A stretch of DNA of 64,000 nt from Denitrobaculum tricleocarpae (GCF_007004665.1 NZ_ML660053.1:1-64000), one strand, 5' to 3'; shown: positions 36,437 to 45,978, counted from the first letter of the stretch. The notes: generated by a model from the letters alone, not told the origin. A program made the numbers and translations.

Positions 36437-39400
36437 CTAACGTAACGCTGACTTCAAGATCTGAGCAACATGTTGTGCTTTTCGCTGGCTGCCGTCGGCG
36501 ATCTGGTGACGGCAGGATGTGCCGTCGGCGATAACCAGGTCGTCAGGCGCGGCCTCGCGGACTTTGGGGAGGAGTGACAGCTCAGCCATCTGCAGCGACG
36601 TATCGTAAGTCTCTGTGCCATAACCAAAAGCGCCTGCCATGCCGCAACAACTGCTTTCGATGGTTTCGACCTTAAGATCCGGGATCAGGCCCAACACTCT
36701 TTGGACCGGCGTCAGGGCGGCAAAGGCTTTCTGATGGCAATGGCCATGCAGGAAGGCTTTTTCCGCCACCGGTTTGAGATCCAGGTTCAGATCGCCTGAC
36801 TCCATCTCGCGACTCAGAAACTCCTCCAGCAGCACCGCTTGAGATGCGATCTTCGCGACCTGGCCTTGGCGGATCGAGTCGCCGGGAAAGAGTGCGCCAT
36901 ACTCGTCACGCAGCGTAAGCAGACAGCTGGGCTCCAGTCCGACAATAGGTACGCCCCGCTCGACGAAAGGCAAAAGAGCGTCTATGACCCGTTCCGCCTC
37001 AATCTCAGCTTCCTTGATCAGCCCGACCGAGAGAAAGGTGCGACCACAGCAAAGCGGCCGTTTGCTATCGGCTGCCTGGGCAAAGAGGACTTTGTAGCCA
37101 CCCGCGCTCAGAACCGCCAGAGCGGCATGCAGGTTTTCGGGCTCGAAGTAGCGATTAAAAGTGTCGGCCAACAGCACCACTTCGCGTTTATCCGGCTCAG
37201 GTGCAGCCTCGCCCGTCATACCTGCCGCGCGTTCGTCAAAGCTGTCGCTGCGCCACTTCGGCAGCTTTCGTTTGGCTGAAAACCCGGTGACGCCCTCCAT
37301 GACTTTTGCGAGTCCGGGAATGCGGTCGCGTAAGTTCGGCAGCCAGGGGGCTTTGGATGCATAGGACGCATAACGTGGCAGGTAGGCGACCAGCCGGTCG
37401 TGCAGGCCAAGGCCTTGCTTCCCGATCCTCGCGGCGAGAACTTCTGTTTTCATCTTCGACATATCGACGCCGGTCGGGCATTCGCGCTTGCAGCCTTTGC
37501 AGGCGACGCAGAGTTTCAGCGTCTCAATCATATCGTCTGAGGTCAGGGCATCCGGTCCGAGCTGACCCGAAAGCGCCAATCGCAGGCTGTTGGCCCGTCC
37601 GCGTACGCTGTCGCGCTCATCTTTTGTCACGCGGTAGGAGGGGCACATGACACCGGCGTCGAGTTTGCGGCAGGCACCATTGTTGTTGCACATCTCCACA
37701 GCGCCCTGAAAACCTCCCGCGGCGCCGGGGTAGGCGCTCCAGTCGAGCAGGCTTCGAAAATCCGCTTCCTTGTAATCTGCGCCGTAGCGCAGCAGCGCAC
37801 GCTCGTCCATTTTCGGGGCGCGCACGATCTTACCGGGATTGAGCAGACCTTCCGGATCCAGGCGATCCTTAACCTCTTCGAAGCTTCGGATCATCCGTGT
37901 GCCGAACATGCGTTCGTGATGTTCCGAGCGGACAATCCCGTCGCCGTGCTCGCCGGAATGAGAGCCTTTGTATTCGGCCACCATGTCGAAAGCTTCTTCG
38001 GCGATGGCGCGCATCTTGCGCAGGTCTTCATCGAGCTTGAGGTTGAGCACCGGGCGGACGTGCAGACAGCCGACCGAAGCATGGGCATACCAGGTGCCAC
38101 GTGTGCCGTGCTTATCAAAGATAGCGGTCAGCCGGGCGGTATATTCGGCGAGGTCGGTCAGGCGCACGGCGCAGTCTTCGACGAAAGAAATCGGCTTTCC
38201 TTCGGACTTCATGGACATCATGATATTGAGACCGGCCTTGCGCACCTCCATCAGTGCCGACTGTTCCGAGGGGTTTGTGATTTCAACCACACCGCCCCAG
38301 TGTTTCCCATCCTCGTTCCAGGCAAATCCCAGATCGCCCATGCGTTCGCCCAACTCTTTCAAGCGCCGCAGGTTTTCGTTCTGATCATCGCCGGCGAACT
38401 CGACCAGCAACAAGGCTTCGGGGTTTCCACGTACGACGCCTTCAATGGTCGGGCGGTACATGGCGACATCGCGCGCCAGGTCAATCATGGTACGGTCGAC
38501 CAACTCCACGAAGGCCGGATCGAGCGAGACCAGATGCTGTGTGGCGTCCATGGCCTCGTAGAAACTGGCGAAGTGACAAACCCCAAGCACTTTGGTTTGC
38601 GGCAGTGGGGACAACCTCAATTCAATACGCGTTGAGTAAGCCAGGGTGCCTTCAGACCCGACCAGCAAGTGCGAGAGGTTGTTGCCGCCAGCTGTCTCGC
38701 CATTCAGCGCAGCACCGTTTCCTGGAATGCCATTTGCCGGAACCAGTGCGTCGATATTATAGCCCCCGACCCTGCGGGCAACGTCGGGAAAACGCTGTCT
38801 GATCTCTTCGGCCTCGCGAGCACCGAGAGCGAGCAAATCCCGGAAGAGGTCATGCTCCGGCGACGCCTTGTTCGCTGTCGCCAGATCTGGTGCGACCGGG
38901 CCGAAATGCAAAGGCGTACCGTCGGCGAGCAAGGCATCGATCGCATCAACGTTGTCGCGCATGGTCCCGTAGCGAATCGAGCGGCTGCCACAGGAATTGT
39001 TCCCCGTCATGCCGCCGATCGTTGCGCGGCTGGAAGTCGAAACGTCAACCGGGAACCAGAGGCCGTGGGGTTTAAGGGCCGCGTTGAGATGATCGAGCAC
39101 GATGCCGGGTTCGACCACGCAACGACGGTTCTCGACGTCGAGCTCAAGCAGTTTATTCAGGTGCCTCGAAGTATCGATCACCAGGGCGTTGTTGACCGTC
39201 TGTCCGCATTGCGATGTGCCGCCGCCGCGCGGTAAAACAGGAACACCGGCATCGCGGGCGATGGCGAAGCTCTTGCGCACGTCCTCCAGGTTTTGCGGGA
39301 CGATAACGCCCAGGGGCATCATCTGATAAACTGACGCGTCGGTCGCATAGCGTCCCAACGAAAAGGGGTCGAAGTGAGTCGCGCCCTGGATCTCCAAAGC

Positions 39401-39457
39401 CAGTCTGCGCTGGAGGCTGGAGTCCAGCTTCGGAGCCTGGGTCAGATTGTTCGTCAT
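36437..39457 (-). CDS. Fused FAD/Fe-S D-2-hydroxyacid dehydrogenase (YdiJ/Dld-like)
   Basis: A 1006-residue fusion. A VAO-type FAD domain (PRGGGTSQCGQTVNNALVID, STSSRATIGGMTGNNSCGSRS) is followed by an FAD-oxidase C-terminal domain (VGCLHVRPVLNL, SGEHGDG), a [4Fe-4S] ferredoxin-like pair (CNNNGACRK, CVACKGCKRECP) and a Cys-rich CCG domain (GHCHQKAF, SSCCGMAGAFGY) like the Fe-S subunit of glycolate oxidase. Such enzymes oxidise D-lactate, D-2-hydroxyglutarate or glycolate and pass electrons to the respiratory chain. It is divergent from the aminotransferase/TRAP genes across a 221-bp promoter region. The substrate is not determined by sequence; the context favours a C2-C4 hydroxy acid. Confidence 0.9.
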   Translation of the reverse strand: MTNNLTQAPKLDSSLQRRLALEIQGATHFDPFSLGRYATDASVYQMMPLGVIVPQNLEDVRKSFAIARDAGVPVLPRGGGTSQCGQTVNNALVIDTSRHLNKLLELDVENRRCVVEPGIVLDHLNAALKPHGLWFPVDVSTSSRATIGGMTGNNSCGSRSIRYGTMRDNVDAIDALLADGTPLHFGPVAPDLATANKASPEHDLFRDLLALGAREAEEIRQRFPDVARRVGGYNIDALVPANGIPGNGAALNGETAGGNNLSHLLVGSEGTLAYSTRIELRLSPLPQTKVLGVCHFASFYEAMDATQHLVSLDPAFVELVDRTMIDLARDVAMYRPTIEGVVRGNPEALLLVEFAGDDQNENLRRLKELGERMGDLGFAWNEDGKHWGGVVEITNPSEQSALMEVRKAGLNIMMSMKSEGKPISFVEDCAVRLTDLAEYTARLTAIFDKHGTRGTWYAHASVGCLHVRPVLNLKLDEDLRKMRAIAEEAFDMVAEYKGSHSGEHGDGIVRSEHHERMFGTRMIRSFEEVKDRLDPEGLLNPGKIVRAPKMDERALLRYGADYKEADFRSLLDWSAYPGAAGGFQGAVEMCNNNGACRKLDAGVMCPSYRVTKDERDSVRGRANSLRLALSGQLGPDALTSDDMIETLKLCVACKGCKRECPTGVDMSKMKTEVLAARIGKQGLGLHDRLVAYLPRYASYASKAPWLPNLRDRIPGLAKVMEGVTGFSAKRKLPKWRSDSFDERAAGMTGEAAPEPDKREVVLLADTFNRYFEPENLHAALAVLSAGGYKVLFAQAADSKRPLCCGRTFLSVGLIKEAEIEAERVIDALLPFVERGVPIVGLEPSCLLTLRDEYGALFPGDSIRQGQVAKIASQAVLLEEFLSREMESGDLNLDLKPVAEKAFLHGHCHQKAFAALTPVQRVLGLIPDLKVETIESSCCGMAGAFGYGTETYDTSLQMAELSLLPKVREAAPDDLVIADGTSCRHQIADGSQRKAQHVAQILKSALR

Positions 39458-39492
39458 GGCACGTTCTCGGCAGAATTTCAGGCCATTTTCGC

Positions 39493-39510
39493 CTGATTAT
39501 GTATAATCAG
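39493..39510. promoter_or_regulatory. Candidate GntR operator in the divergent promoter
   Basis: CTGATTA-TGTA-TAATCAG is a perfect 7-bp inverted repeat with a 4-bp centre, 36 bp upstream of the hydroxyacid dehydrogenase and in the shared region with the aminotransferase gene. It suits a FadR-type dimer and could control both directions. Confidence 0.5.
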
Positions 39511-39678
39511 CTTGACTTGAAAAGTGAATTCATAATTCATTATTGCAACAATCGATCTGCCCGGCAAGCTACGATCCGCCGGGTGGACACAACACAATAA
39601 AGCCGTCGGCAGGCTCGTAAGAACGGAGAAACCCGTGAAGGCGCGCCGGGCCGAGCGGACTGTGGAGGAGAAGACTCG

Positions 39679-40878
39679 ATGCGCAAGCAAGGTCGTCATT
39701 TCTTGCAAATCCCCGGGCCCACAAACGTGCCGGATCGGATCCTTCGCGCCATGGACCTGCCAACCATGGATCATCGCAGCCCCGAGTTCGGTGAGCTCGG
39801 ACTGCGTGTCTTGAATGGCATGAAGACGATCTTCAAGTGTTCAGGCCCGGTTTTCATCTACCCGGCATCGGGAACGGGCGCCTGGGAAGCGGCGCTGGTC
39901 AATACGCTGAATCCCGGTGATCACGTCCTGATGTACGAGACCGGGCACTTCTCGACCCTCTGGAAATCCATGGCACTGAAGATCGGTCTTCAACCGGAGT
40001 TTCTTCAGGGTGATTGGCGCAGCGGCGCTGACGCAAATGCTATCGAGAACCGCCTGCGCGACGACACGGCGCATGACATCAAAGCGGTCTGTGTGGTGCA
40101 CAATGAAACTTCCACGGGGGCCGTGACGCCGATTGATCAAGTGCGCGAAGCCATTGACGCAGCTGGGCATCCGGCGCTTCTGATGGTCGATACCATCTCC
40201 TCCCTGGCGTCGATTGACTATCGGCAGGACGAGTGGGGCGTGGATGTCACGGTCGGCGGTTCACAAAAGGGATTGATGTTGCCGCCGGGGCTCTCGTTCA
40301 ATGCCGTGAGTGACAAGGCGCTGGCCGCCGCCAAGACCTGTGCCTCCATGAAGGCTTTTTGGTCCTGGGAGGACATGGCGGGCCCGAACGCGACAGGCTT
40401 CTTCCCCTATACGCCGGCGACCAATCTGCTCTATGGCCTCGCCGAGGCGATAGACATGCTGCACGAAGAAGGATTGGAGAATGTCTTCGCACGCCACGAC
40501 CGGCATGCCGAAGCGACCCGCCGGGCCGTGCAGGCCTGGGGGCTCGAGATTCTCTGTAGTGAACCCAATCACTATTCGAGTTCACTGACCGCTGTGCGAT
40601 TGCCGGAAGGGCATGATGCCGATGCCTTCAGAAAGGCGGTTGCCGAGAACTTCAACATGTCTCTCGGCAATGGTCTGAGCAAACTTGCCGGGCGGGTCTT
40701 TCGCATCGGGCATCTTGGGGACTTTAACGATTTAATGCTCGCGGGTACACTATCTGGCGTTGAAATGGGCTTGGAATTGGCGGCGGTACCCTTCGAACGC
40801 GGCGGTGTGCAGGCGGCGCTGAGCTATCTCGCGTCTGAAGCGCGGGGCAATGCCGGCGGACAAGAGGCTGCGGAATAA
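39679..40878 (+). CDS. Serine-glyoxylate-type aminotransferase (PLP, class V)
   Basis: A 399-residue fold-type I aminotransferase of the AGXT/SgaA group. It opens HFLQIPGPTNVPDRIL and has YPASGTGAWEAAL (phosphate cup), HNETSTG, DTISSLAS (PLP ring Asp171) and the Schiff-base Lys197 in GGSQKGLMLPPG. Family reaction: serine + glyoxylate to hydroxypyruvate + glycine; relatives use alanine or aspartate as donor. It is followed by TRAP transporter and CoA-enzyme genes, and a 2-hydroxyacid dehydrogenase 6 kb downstream could reduce hydroxypyruvate. The exact donor/acceptor is inferred. Confidence 0.88.
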   Translation: MRKQGRHFLQIPGPTNVPDRILRAMDLPTMDHRSPEFGELGLRVLNGMKTIFKCSGPVFIYPASGTGAWEAALVNTLNPGDHVLMYETGHFSTLWKSMALKIGLQPEFLQGDWRSGADANAIENRLRDDTAHDIKAVCVVHNETSTGAVTPIDQVREAIDAAGHPALLMVDTISSLASIDYRQDEWGVDVTVGGSQKGLMLPPGLSFNAVSDKALAAAKTCASMKAFWSWEDMAGPNATGFFPYTPATNLLYGLAEAIDMLHEEGLENVFARHDRHAEATRRAVQAWGLEILCSEPNHYSSSLTAVRLPEGHDADAFRKAVAENFNMSLGNGLSKLAGRVFRIGHLGDFNDLMLAGTLSGVEMGLELAAVPFERGGVQAALSYLASEARGNAGGQEAAE

Positions 40879-40958
40879 GGGGACTTACGAAATTACAGTG
40901 CGGAGCCGTTCCCGCCAAATGAGCCAATACAATAAGGCGGCATAATAGGAGGGTAATG

Positions 40959-41936
40959 ATGAAACTTTTTAAGCTTTTAGCGACGACCACACTAGCTGTG
41001 GTTCTCTCGAGTTCTGCCTATGCAGATAAACTCCAACTGAAATTCGGTCATGTGGGGGCTCCGGGCTCTCTCTTTGCGGAATCCGCTGAGGAATTTGCCC
41101 GCGTTGCAAACGAGAAACTCGGTGATAAGGCCGAAGTCGTTGTCTTCGGTGCGAGCCAACTCGGGAAGGATAACGAGCTGTTGCAGAAGTTAAAGCTCGG
41201 TCAGATTCATTTCTCGCTTCCCTCGTCCGTCATGTCGTCGGTGTCCGACGAATTCGGTGTCTTCGAGATGCCATATATCATCAAGGACCGCGGTCACATG
41301 AAGCGCGTCGAGGGCGCCATCATGGATAGCGTTCTGCAGCCCGCCGCCAATGCCAAGGGGTACAGGATTCTGGCGCTGTGGGAGAATGGTTTCCGGCACA
41401 TCACGAACAACACCCGGCCGATCAATGTGCCCGCAGACCTGGCGGGTGTGAAGCTGCGCACGCCGAAGGGAGCGTGGCGCGTCAAGATGTTCCAGCTGTA
41501 CGGCGCGAACCCGACTCCGATGGCCTTTTCGGAAGTCTTTACCGCCCTGCAGACCGGCGTGATTGACGGTCAGGAAAATCCCTATGCGCAGATCTGGAGT
41601 GCAAAGTTCCAGGAAGTGCAGAAGTATCTCTCCGTCACCGGTCATGTTTACACACCGGCCTATGTTCTGACTTCTGAGAAGCATTTCGCGAGACTCCCTC
41701 AGGATGTACAGGATGCACTGAGCGCAGCCGCCCAGGAAACGCAGTCCTACGTATATGCGACGGCAGCTATGCTCGAGACCGATCTTCTGACCAAACTCAA
41801 GGATGGCGGCGTTGCGGTGAACGAAGCCGACAAAGCCGCTTTCGTCGAGGCATCCAAGCCGATTTATGACGAGTTCTCGACATCCGTCGACGGCGGCGCG
41901 GCGCTGGTCAAGACAGTTCTGGATCTGGCGAACTAA
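40959..41936 (+). CDS. dctP: TRAP transporter solute-binding protein (DctP family)
   Basis: A periplasmic DctP-type receptor, 325 residues from the second of two adjacent ATGs (GGAGGG is 5-6 bases before it). A signal peptide (FKLLATTTLAVVLSSSAYA) is followed by the DctP fold with the carboxylate-binding Arg in VKLRTPKGAWRVK, then PMAFSEVFTALQTGVIDGQENP. TRAP systems import small carboxylates with sodium. The permease genes follow directly after an intergenic hairpin. The ligand is unknown; the pathway genes suggest a hydroxy- or keto-acid. Confidence 0.95.
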   Translation: MKLFKLLATTTLAVVLSSSAYADKLQLKFGHVGAPGSLFAESAEEFARVANEKLGDKAEVVVFGASQLGKDNELLQKLKLGQIHFSLPSSVMSSVSDEFGVFEMPYIIKDRGHMKRVEGAIMDSVLQPAANAKGYRILALWENGFRHITNNTRPINVPADLAGVKLRTPKGAWRVKMFQLYGANPTPMAFSEVFTALQTGVIDGQENPYAQIWSAKFQEVQKYLSVTGHVYTPAYVLTSEKHFARLPQDVQDALSAAAQETQSYVYATAAMLETDLLTKLKDGGVAVNEADKAAFVEASKPIYDEFSTSVDGGAALVKTVLDLAN

Positions 41937-41954
41937 GCCGGTCCAATGAAAAAG

Positions 41955-41989
41955 CCGGTGCCGCGACGCGATGCTCGCGGCACCGGTTT
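41955..41989 (+). terminator. Intercistronic hairpin between dctP and dctQ
   Basis: A 12-bp perfect stem (CCGGTGCCGCGA 41955-41966 with its complement 41975-41986), an 8-base loop and TTT afterwards. Inside a TRAP operon such a hairpin commonly lets the binding protein be made in excess over the permease, by partial termination or by protecting the 5' mRNA. Confidence 0.7.
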
Positions 41990-42053
41990 CTGATCCGGAC
42001 AGCGCGAAAACAGTCGCGCAGCACGATAAAAGAACGAGACAGGGGGCAGGCTT

Positions 42054-42587
42054 TTGCTTTCCGAGATTTCGCGCAGGCTCGACGCTGTCCTGCAATGGGT
42101 TTTGATATTCCTGATGATCAGTCTGACGGTCATCGTCGTCGTCGCTGTCATCTTCCGCAAGTTTGATGCATCGCTGTCGTGGTACGACGAGGTTGCTTCG
42201 ATAAACCTCGCCTGGATCACCTATTATGGTGCAGCTCTGGCGGCTCTGCGGCGGCAGCACATTGGCTTTGACAGCGTCATTCTGGCTGTCCCTCCCGCCT
42301 TTCGTGTCGCAGCCGTTTTGATTGCCGAAGTTTTGGTGATCGGCTTCTTTATCGTGATGGCCTGGGCCGGCCTGGAGGTCCTCGATGTGCTGGAAGGGGA
42401 GACACTGGTCAGCCTGACCTGGGTTCCGATTCAGGTGACGCAGTCCGTCATCCCCATCGGGGCCATTCTCTTCATTGTTGCCGAACTCTTGAGTGCGCCG
42501 GCCTATTTCAAAGCCGTCATGAGCGGTCACTCAACGGAGCATCCCGACATAGACTTCGACAGCAGCGAGGGAGACGCCCGGTCATGA
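42054..42587 (+). CDS. dctQ: TRAP transporter small permease (DctQ)
   Basis: A 177-residue DctQ subunit with four TM helices (LQWVLIFLMISLTVIVVVAV; NLAWITYYGAALAAL; FRVAAVLIAEVLVIGFFIV; and one near IPIGAILFIVAELL) and the conserved RRQHIGFD loop. The start is a TTG preceded by AGGGGG; the next ATG would cut into TM1. Its stop overlaps the dctM start as ATGA. Confidence 0.92.
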   Translation: MLSEISRRLDAVLQWVLIFLMISLTVIVVVAVIFRKFDASLSWYDEVASINLAWITYYGAALAALRRQHIGFDSVILAVPPAFRVAAVLIAEVLVIGFFIVMAWAGLEVLDVLEGETLVSLTWVPIQVTQSVIPIGAILFIVAELLSAPAYFKAVMSGHSTEHPDIDFDSSEGDARS

Positions 42588-43864
42588 TCGTGTTTCTGAT
42601 GTTTGTGGCGCTTGTGGCCATGATCTGCCTGAACGTGCCGATTGCTGTCGCCCTGGCGATTTCCGGCATAATCGGCCTGGTGGCGACGGAGGGTACGGGC
42701 AGCCTGGTCACCGTCGCCCTGGATATGTACGACGGTTCGACCAAGTTCTCGTTGATTGCCATTCCCATGTTCGTGCTGGCCGGCGCGATTATGAATGCTT
42801 CCGGCATTTCGCAGCGCCTGATCGCTTTCGTGAGTGCTTTGATCGGCTTTGTGCGGGGCGGACTTTCCATGGTCAGCATCGGCGTTTCGCTGTTCTTCGC
42901 CGAGATTTCCGGTTCAGCGGTGGCGGATGTGGCCGCGCTTGGGTCGATCCTGATCCCCGAGATGAAGAAGCGCGGTTACAAAAAAGCCTTTGCCGCCGCC
43001 GTCACGTCATCCTCAGCATCGCTCGCGATTATCATTCCGCCGTCGATCCCCATGATCCTCTACGCAGTTTCCGCCGAGACTTCTGTCGAGCAGCTTTTCG
43101 TCGCAGGCGTGGTTCCGGGGTTGCTGGGGGCAGCGGGCTTGATGGGTGTGGCCTACATTTCTGCGCGCAGGTATAACCTGCCGATCGAGGAAGCCTTCAA
43201 TCTGCGGCGGGTTCGCTCGACCTTCATCGAGGCCCTTCCGACCTTTACGCTCCCGGTCATTATCCTGGGCGGAATCTTCGGCGGCTACGTCACAGCGACA
43301 GAGGCCGCCGGCCTGGCAGTGATCGTCTCCATCATGATCGGCCTCTGGTATCGGGAAGTCGACTTCGGTCGGCTCAAAACTGCGATGCTCGAAGGCGGCA
43401 TGCAGACTGCGGTGGTGATGTTGCTGGTTGCGGCCTCGGTTTTGATGGGCGGCTTTCTGACACGCGCGCAGATCCCACAGGAGATCGCGCAGTCGATCAT
43501 CGACTTCACGAGCAACAAGTTTGTCATTCTGGCGATCCTGAATGTCTTTTTCCTGATCATCGGCTTCTTCCTCCATTCCGCCGCCGCGATCATTCTGGTG
43601 GTGCCGATTGTTGTGCCCCTCATCCAGCAGGCGGGGATCGATCCGGTTCACTTCGGACTGGTGGTGACGCTCAACCTGGCGATCGGGCAGCAGACTCCGC
43701 CAGTGGCCTCGGTTCTGATCACGGCCTGTTCCATTGCGAAGGCGAATATCTGGGACGTCAGCCGCATGAACCTGCCCTTTATCGGTGTTCTGCTCGCGGT
43801 TTTGATTCTCTGTACCTATGTTCCGCAGGTACCTTTGTTCCTGGTCGAATACTTCTACAGATAA
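42584..43864 (+). CDS. dctM: TRAP transporter large permease (DctM)
   Basis: A 426-residue DctM subunit with about 12 TM helices in the elevator-type fold. Family blocks are visible: FSLIAIPMFVLAGAIMNASG, GLSMVSIGVSLFFAEISGSA, and AAAVTSSSASLAIIIPPSIP (re-entrant loop). It forms the sodium-coupled channel with DctQ and receives solute from DctP. It overlaps dctQ by 4 bp. Confidence 0.95.
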   Translation: MIVFLMFVALVAMICLNVPIAVALAISGIIGLVATEGTGSLVTVALDMYDGSTKFSLIAIPMFVLAGAIMNASGISQRLIAFVSALIGFVRGGLSMVSIGVSLFFAEISGSAVADVAALGSILIPEMKKRGYKKAFAAAVTSSSASLAIIIPPSIPMILYAVSAETSVEQLFVAGVVPGLLGAAGLMGVAYISARRYNLPIEEAFNLRRVRSTFIEALPTFTLPVIILGGIFGGYVTATEAAGLAVIVSIMIGLWYREVDFGRLKTAMLEGGMQTAVVMLLVAASVLMGGFLTRAQIPQEIAQSIIDFTSNKFVILAILNVFFLIIGFFLHSAAAIILVVPIVVPLIQQAGIDPVHFGLVVTLNLAIGQQTPPVASVLITACSIAKANIWDVSRMNLPFIGVLLAVLILCTYVPQVPLFLVEYFYR

Positions 43865-43873
43865 GGAGGTGCC

Positions 43874-44653
43874 GTGACCGAGGAGATTCTCTACGAAGTC
43901 AACGACGGCATTGCCGTCGTGACTTTTAACCGCCCTCAGGCGCGCAATGCGCTGACCTTCGGCATGTACAGCCGCCTTGCCGAGATTTGCCGTGATGCGC
44001 CGGAAGCTGACGGCCTGAAGGCGATCATTGTCTGCGGGGCCGGGGATAAGGCCTTTGCTGCCGGAACGGATATTGCCCAGTTCCGGAGCTTTTCCACGGC
44101 TCAGGACGCTTTGGATTACGAGCAACAGATGGACCAGGTGCTGGGCGCGGTGGAGTGCTGTTCCGTGCCGACCATCGCCGCCATTCATGGAGCCTGCACT
44201 GGTGGTGGGGCGGGCATTGCCGCGGCCTGCGACCTGCGGATCGCGGCGGCTGACTTCCGCTTTGGCTTTCCGATTGCCCGCACCCTTGGAAACTGTCTCT
44301 CGATTGAAAACCTCTCCCGCCTGACGGCCCTGATAGGAGCGGGACGGACTCGCGAAATCATCTTCACCGCACGGCTGGTCGACGCGGAAGAAGCACAGGC
44401 GATTGGATTGATTTCCGAAATCCTTGAAGACCGCACGGCGGTCATGACGCGGGCCCAAGAGCTGGCGGATCTGATGTCCGGTTTTGCGCCCTTGACCCTG
44501 CGTGCGACGAAAGAGGGTTTACGCCGTCTGCGGGCGAAACAGGCTGATCTGGACGATCATGATCTAGTGGCGCTCTGCTACACGAGCGCGGATTTCAAGG
44601 AGGGGCTAGAGGCTTTTCTGGCGAAGCGTAAACCCGATTGGCAGGGGCGTTGA
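43874..44653 (+). CDS. Enoyl-CoA hydratase/isomerase-fold (crotonase) protein
   Basis: A 259-residue crotonase-fold protein. The GTG start has a perfect AAGGAGGT five bases before it. The two oxyanion-hole segments are clear (FAAGTDIAQF; GACTGGGAGIAAACDLRIAA). The two catalytic Glu of hydratases are not: FGFPIARTLGN stands where FGxPE normally occurs, and SIENLSRL replaces the second Glu region. So CoA-thioester binding is expected, but not simple hydration by the usual mechanism; isomerase, lyase or decarboxylase chemistry is possible. It sits between dctM and a CoA-transferase gene in one operon. Confidence 0.85.
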   Translation: MTEEILYEVNDGIAVVTFNRPQARNALTFGMYSRLAEICRDAPEADGLKAIIVCGAGDKAFAAGTDIAQFRSFSTAQDALDYEQQMDQVLGAVECCSVPTIAAIHGACTGGGAGIAAACDLRIAAADFRFGFPIARTLGNCLSIENLSRLTALIGAGRTREIIFTARLVDAEEAQAIGLISEILEDRTAVMTRAQELADLMSGFAPLTLRATKEGLRRLRAKQADLDDHDLVALCYTSADFKEGLEAFLAKRKPDWQGR

Positions 44654-44656
44654 GCG

Positions 44657-45901
44657 ATGTCTGAGAGACTGCAGGGTTTTCCAGCCGACCCGCCGACTGG
44701 CCCTCTCGCCGGAATGAAGGTGATCGAGCTCGCGCATATCATGGCCGGTCCGGTCTGCGGACTCATGCTGGCGGATATGGGCGCCGACGTCACCAAGGTC
44801 GAAAAGGCCAAGGGCGGTGACGATTCACGCCGGTTCCTTCCTCCTGATATCGAGGGGGAATCCGCGGCCTTCATGATGATGAACCGCAACAAGCGCGGCA
44901 TAGCGGTCGACTTGAAGTCGGAAGCGGGGCGGGAAGTTCTTCTGCGGTTGCTGAAGGATGCGGACTGCGTCATAGAGAACTATCGCCGCGACACCATGCA
45001 GAAGCTCGGGTTGGGCTACGAGACGCTGCGCGAACTCAATCCTGGTCTGATCTATTGTGAAATTTCCGGCTTCGGCCGCACGGGGCCCTACGCGGACCGT
45101 GGGGGATTCGATCTGATCGCGCAGGGCATGTCCGGGCTAATGGCGATTACAGGCGAAGGGTCCGGTCGTCCGCCGGTAAAGGTCGGTGCGCCGGTCTCCG
45201 ATATCACTGCGGGCATTCTGGCGGCCATGGGGTGTGCCTCCGCATACGCCCACAAGCTGAAGACCGGCGAGGGGCAGCGGGTCGATACCTCCTTGTTCGA
45301 GGCGGCCATTACACAGACTTACTGGCAGTCTGCGATCGCCTTCGCGACGGGCGAGTCCCCTGGTCCCATGGGATCCGCGCATCCCTTGAACGCGCCCTAC
45401 CAGGCCTTCCAGACCAAAGATGGCTGGGTCAATCTCGGTGCGGCAAATCAAACCAACTGGGAGCGTGCACTTGGCGTTCTTGGCGCGAACGAGCTGCAGC
45501 AGGATCAGCGCTTTGAGAGCAATCAGGCACGAATGACACATCGTCTGGAACTGGAGGAGGTGTTGAACGGATACTTCCGACAGCGCACGACCGCAGAATG
45601 GATCGAAGCACTGGAAGCGGCTGGCGTTCCGGCAGGTCCTGTCCTGTCAATTCGCGAGATGCACCAGGACCCCCAGGCGCTGGCGCGCGAAATGGTGGTG
45701 GAGACCAAGCATCCTGTGGCAGGCAACGTCAAGAGCATTGGAGCGCCCGTCAAGTTTCATGGGTCGCCCGGTGGCGTCAAGCGATCGGCGCCGCTCTTCG
45801 GCCAGCATACATGCGAAGTGTTGGAGCAAGCCGGTTTCAGTCACGAGGAAATCGCGTCCTTTATTTCCGACGGCGCGGTCATTGCAAGTGACAGGCTGTA
45901 G
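44657..45901 (+). CDS. CaiB/BaiF family (class III) CoA-transferase
   Basis: A 414-residue class III CoA-transferase. It opens GPLAGMKVIELAHIMAGPVC, then LADMGADVTKVE, CVIENYRRDTMQKLGLGYE and the active-site Asp in RGGFDLIAQGMSGLM. It moves CoA between acids through an aspartyl-CoA anhydride. Relatives handle oxalate, carnitine, mesaconate and other acids; this one's substrate pair cannot be told. It starts 3 bp after the crotonase stop, so the two should work together, probably activating the imported acid. Confidence 0.92.
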   Translation: MSERLQGFPADPPTGPLAGMKVIELAHIMAGPVCGLMLADMGADVTKVEKAKGGDDSRRFLPPDIEGESAAFMMMNRNKRGIAVDLKSEAGREVLLRLLKDADCVIENYRRDTMQKLGLGYETLRELNPGLIYCEISGFGRTGPYADRGGFDLIAQGMSGLMAITGEGSGRPPVKVGAPVSDITAGILAAMGCASAYAHKLKTGEGQRVDTSLFEAAITQTYWQSAIAFATGESPGPMGSAHPLNAPYQAFQTKDGWVNLGAANQTNWERALGVLGANELQQDQRFESNQARMTHRLELEEVLNGYFRQRTTAEWIEALEAAGVPAGPVLSIREMHQDPQALAREMVVETKHPVAGNVKSIGAPVKFHGSPGGVKRSAPLFGQHTCEVLEQAGFSHEEIASFISDGAVIASDRL

Positions 45902-45978
45902 GCGATCTGTTTTTCTGCAGGTCAGCTCACTCCAGCAGACAGAAACACTGTACACCTCATTACAAAACAGGAACTTCC

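Noticed and set aside
41190-44458. Long minus-strand frames opposite dctPQM and the crotonase gene
   Set aside because: They are antisense to clearly conserved genes and yield low-complexity His/Arg/Gln-rich products.
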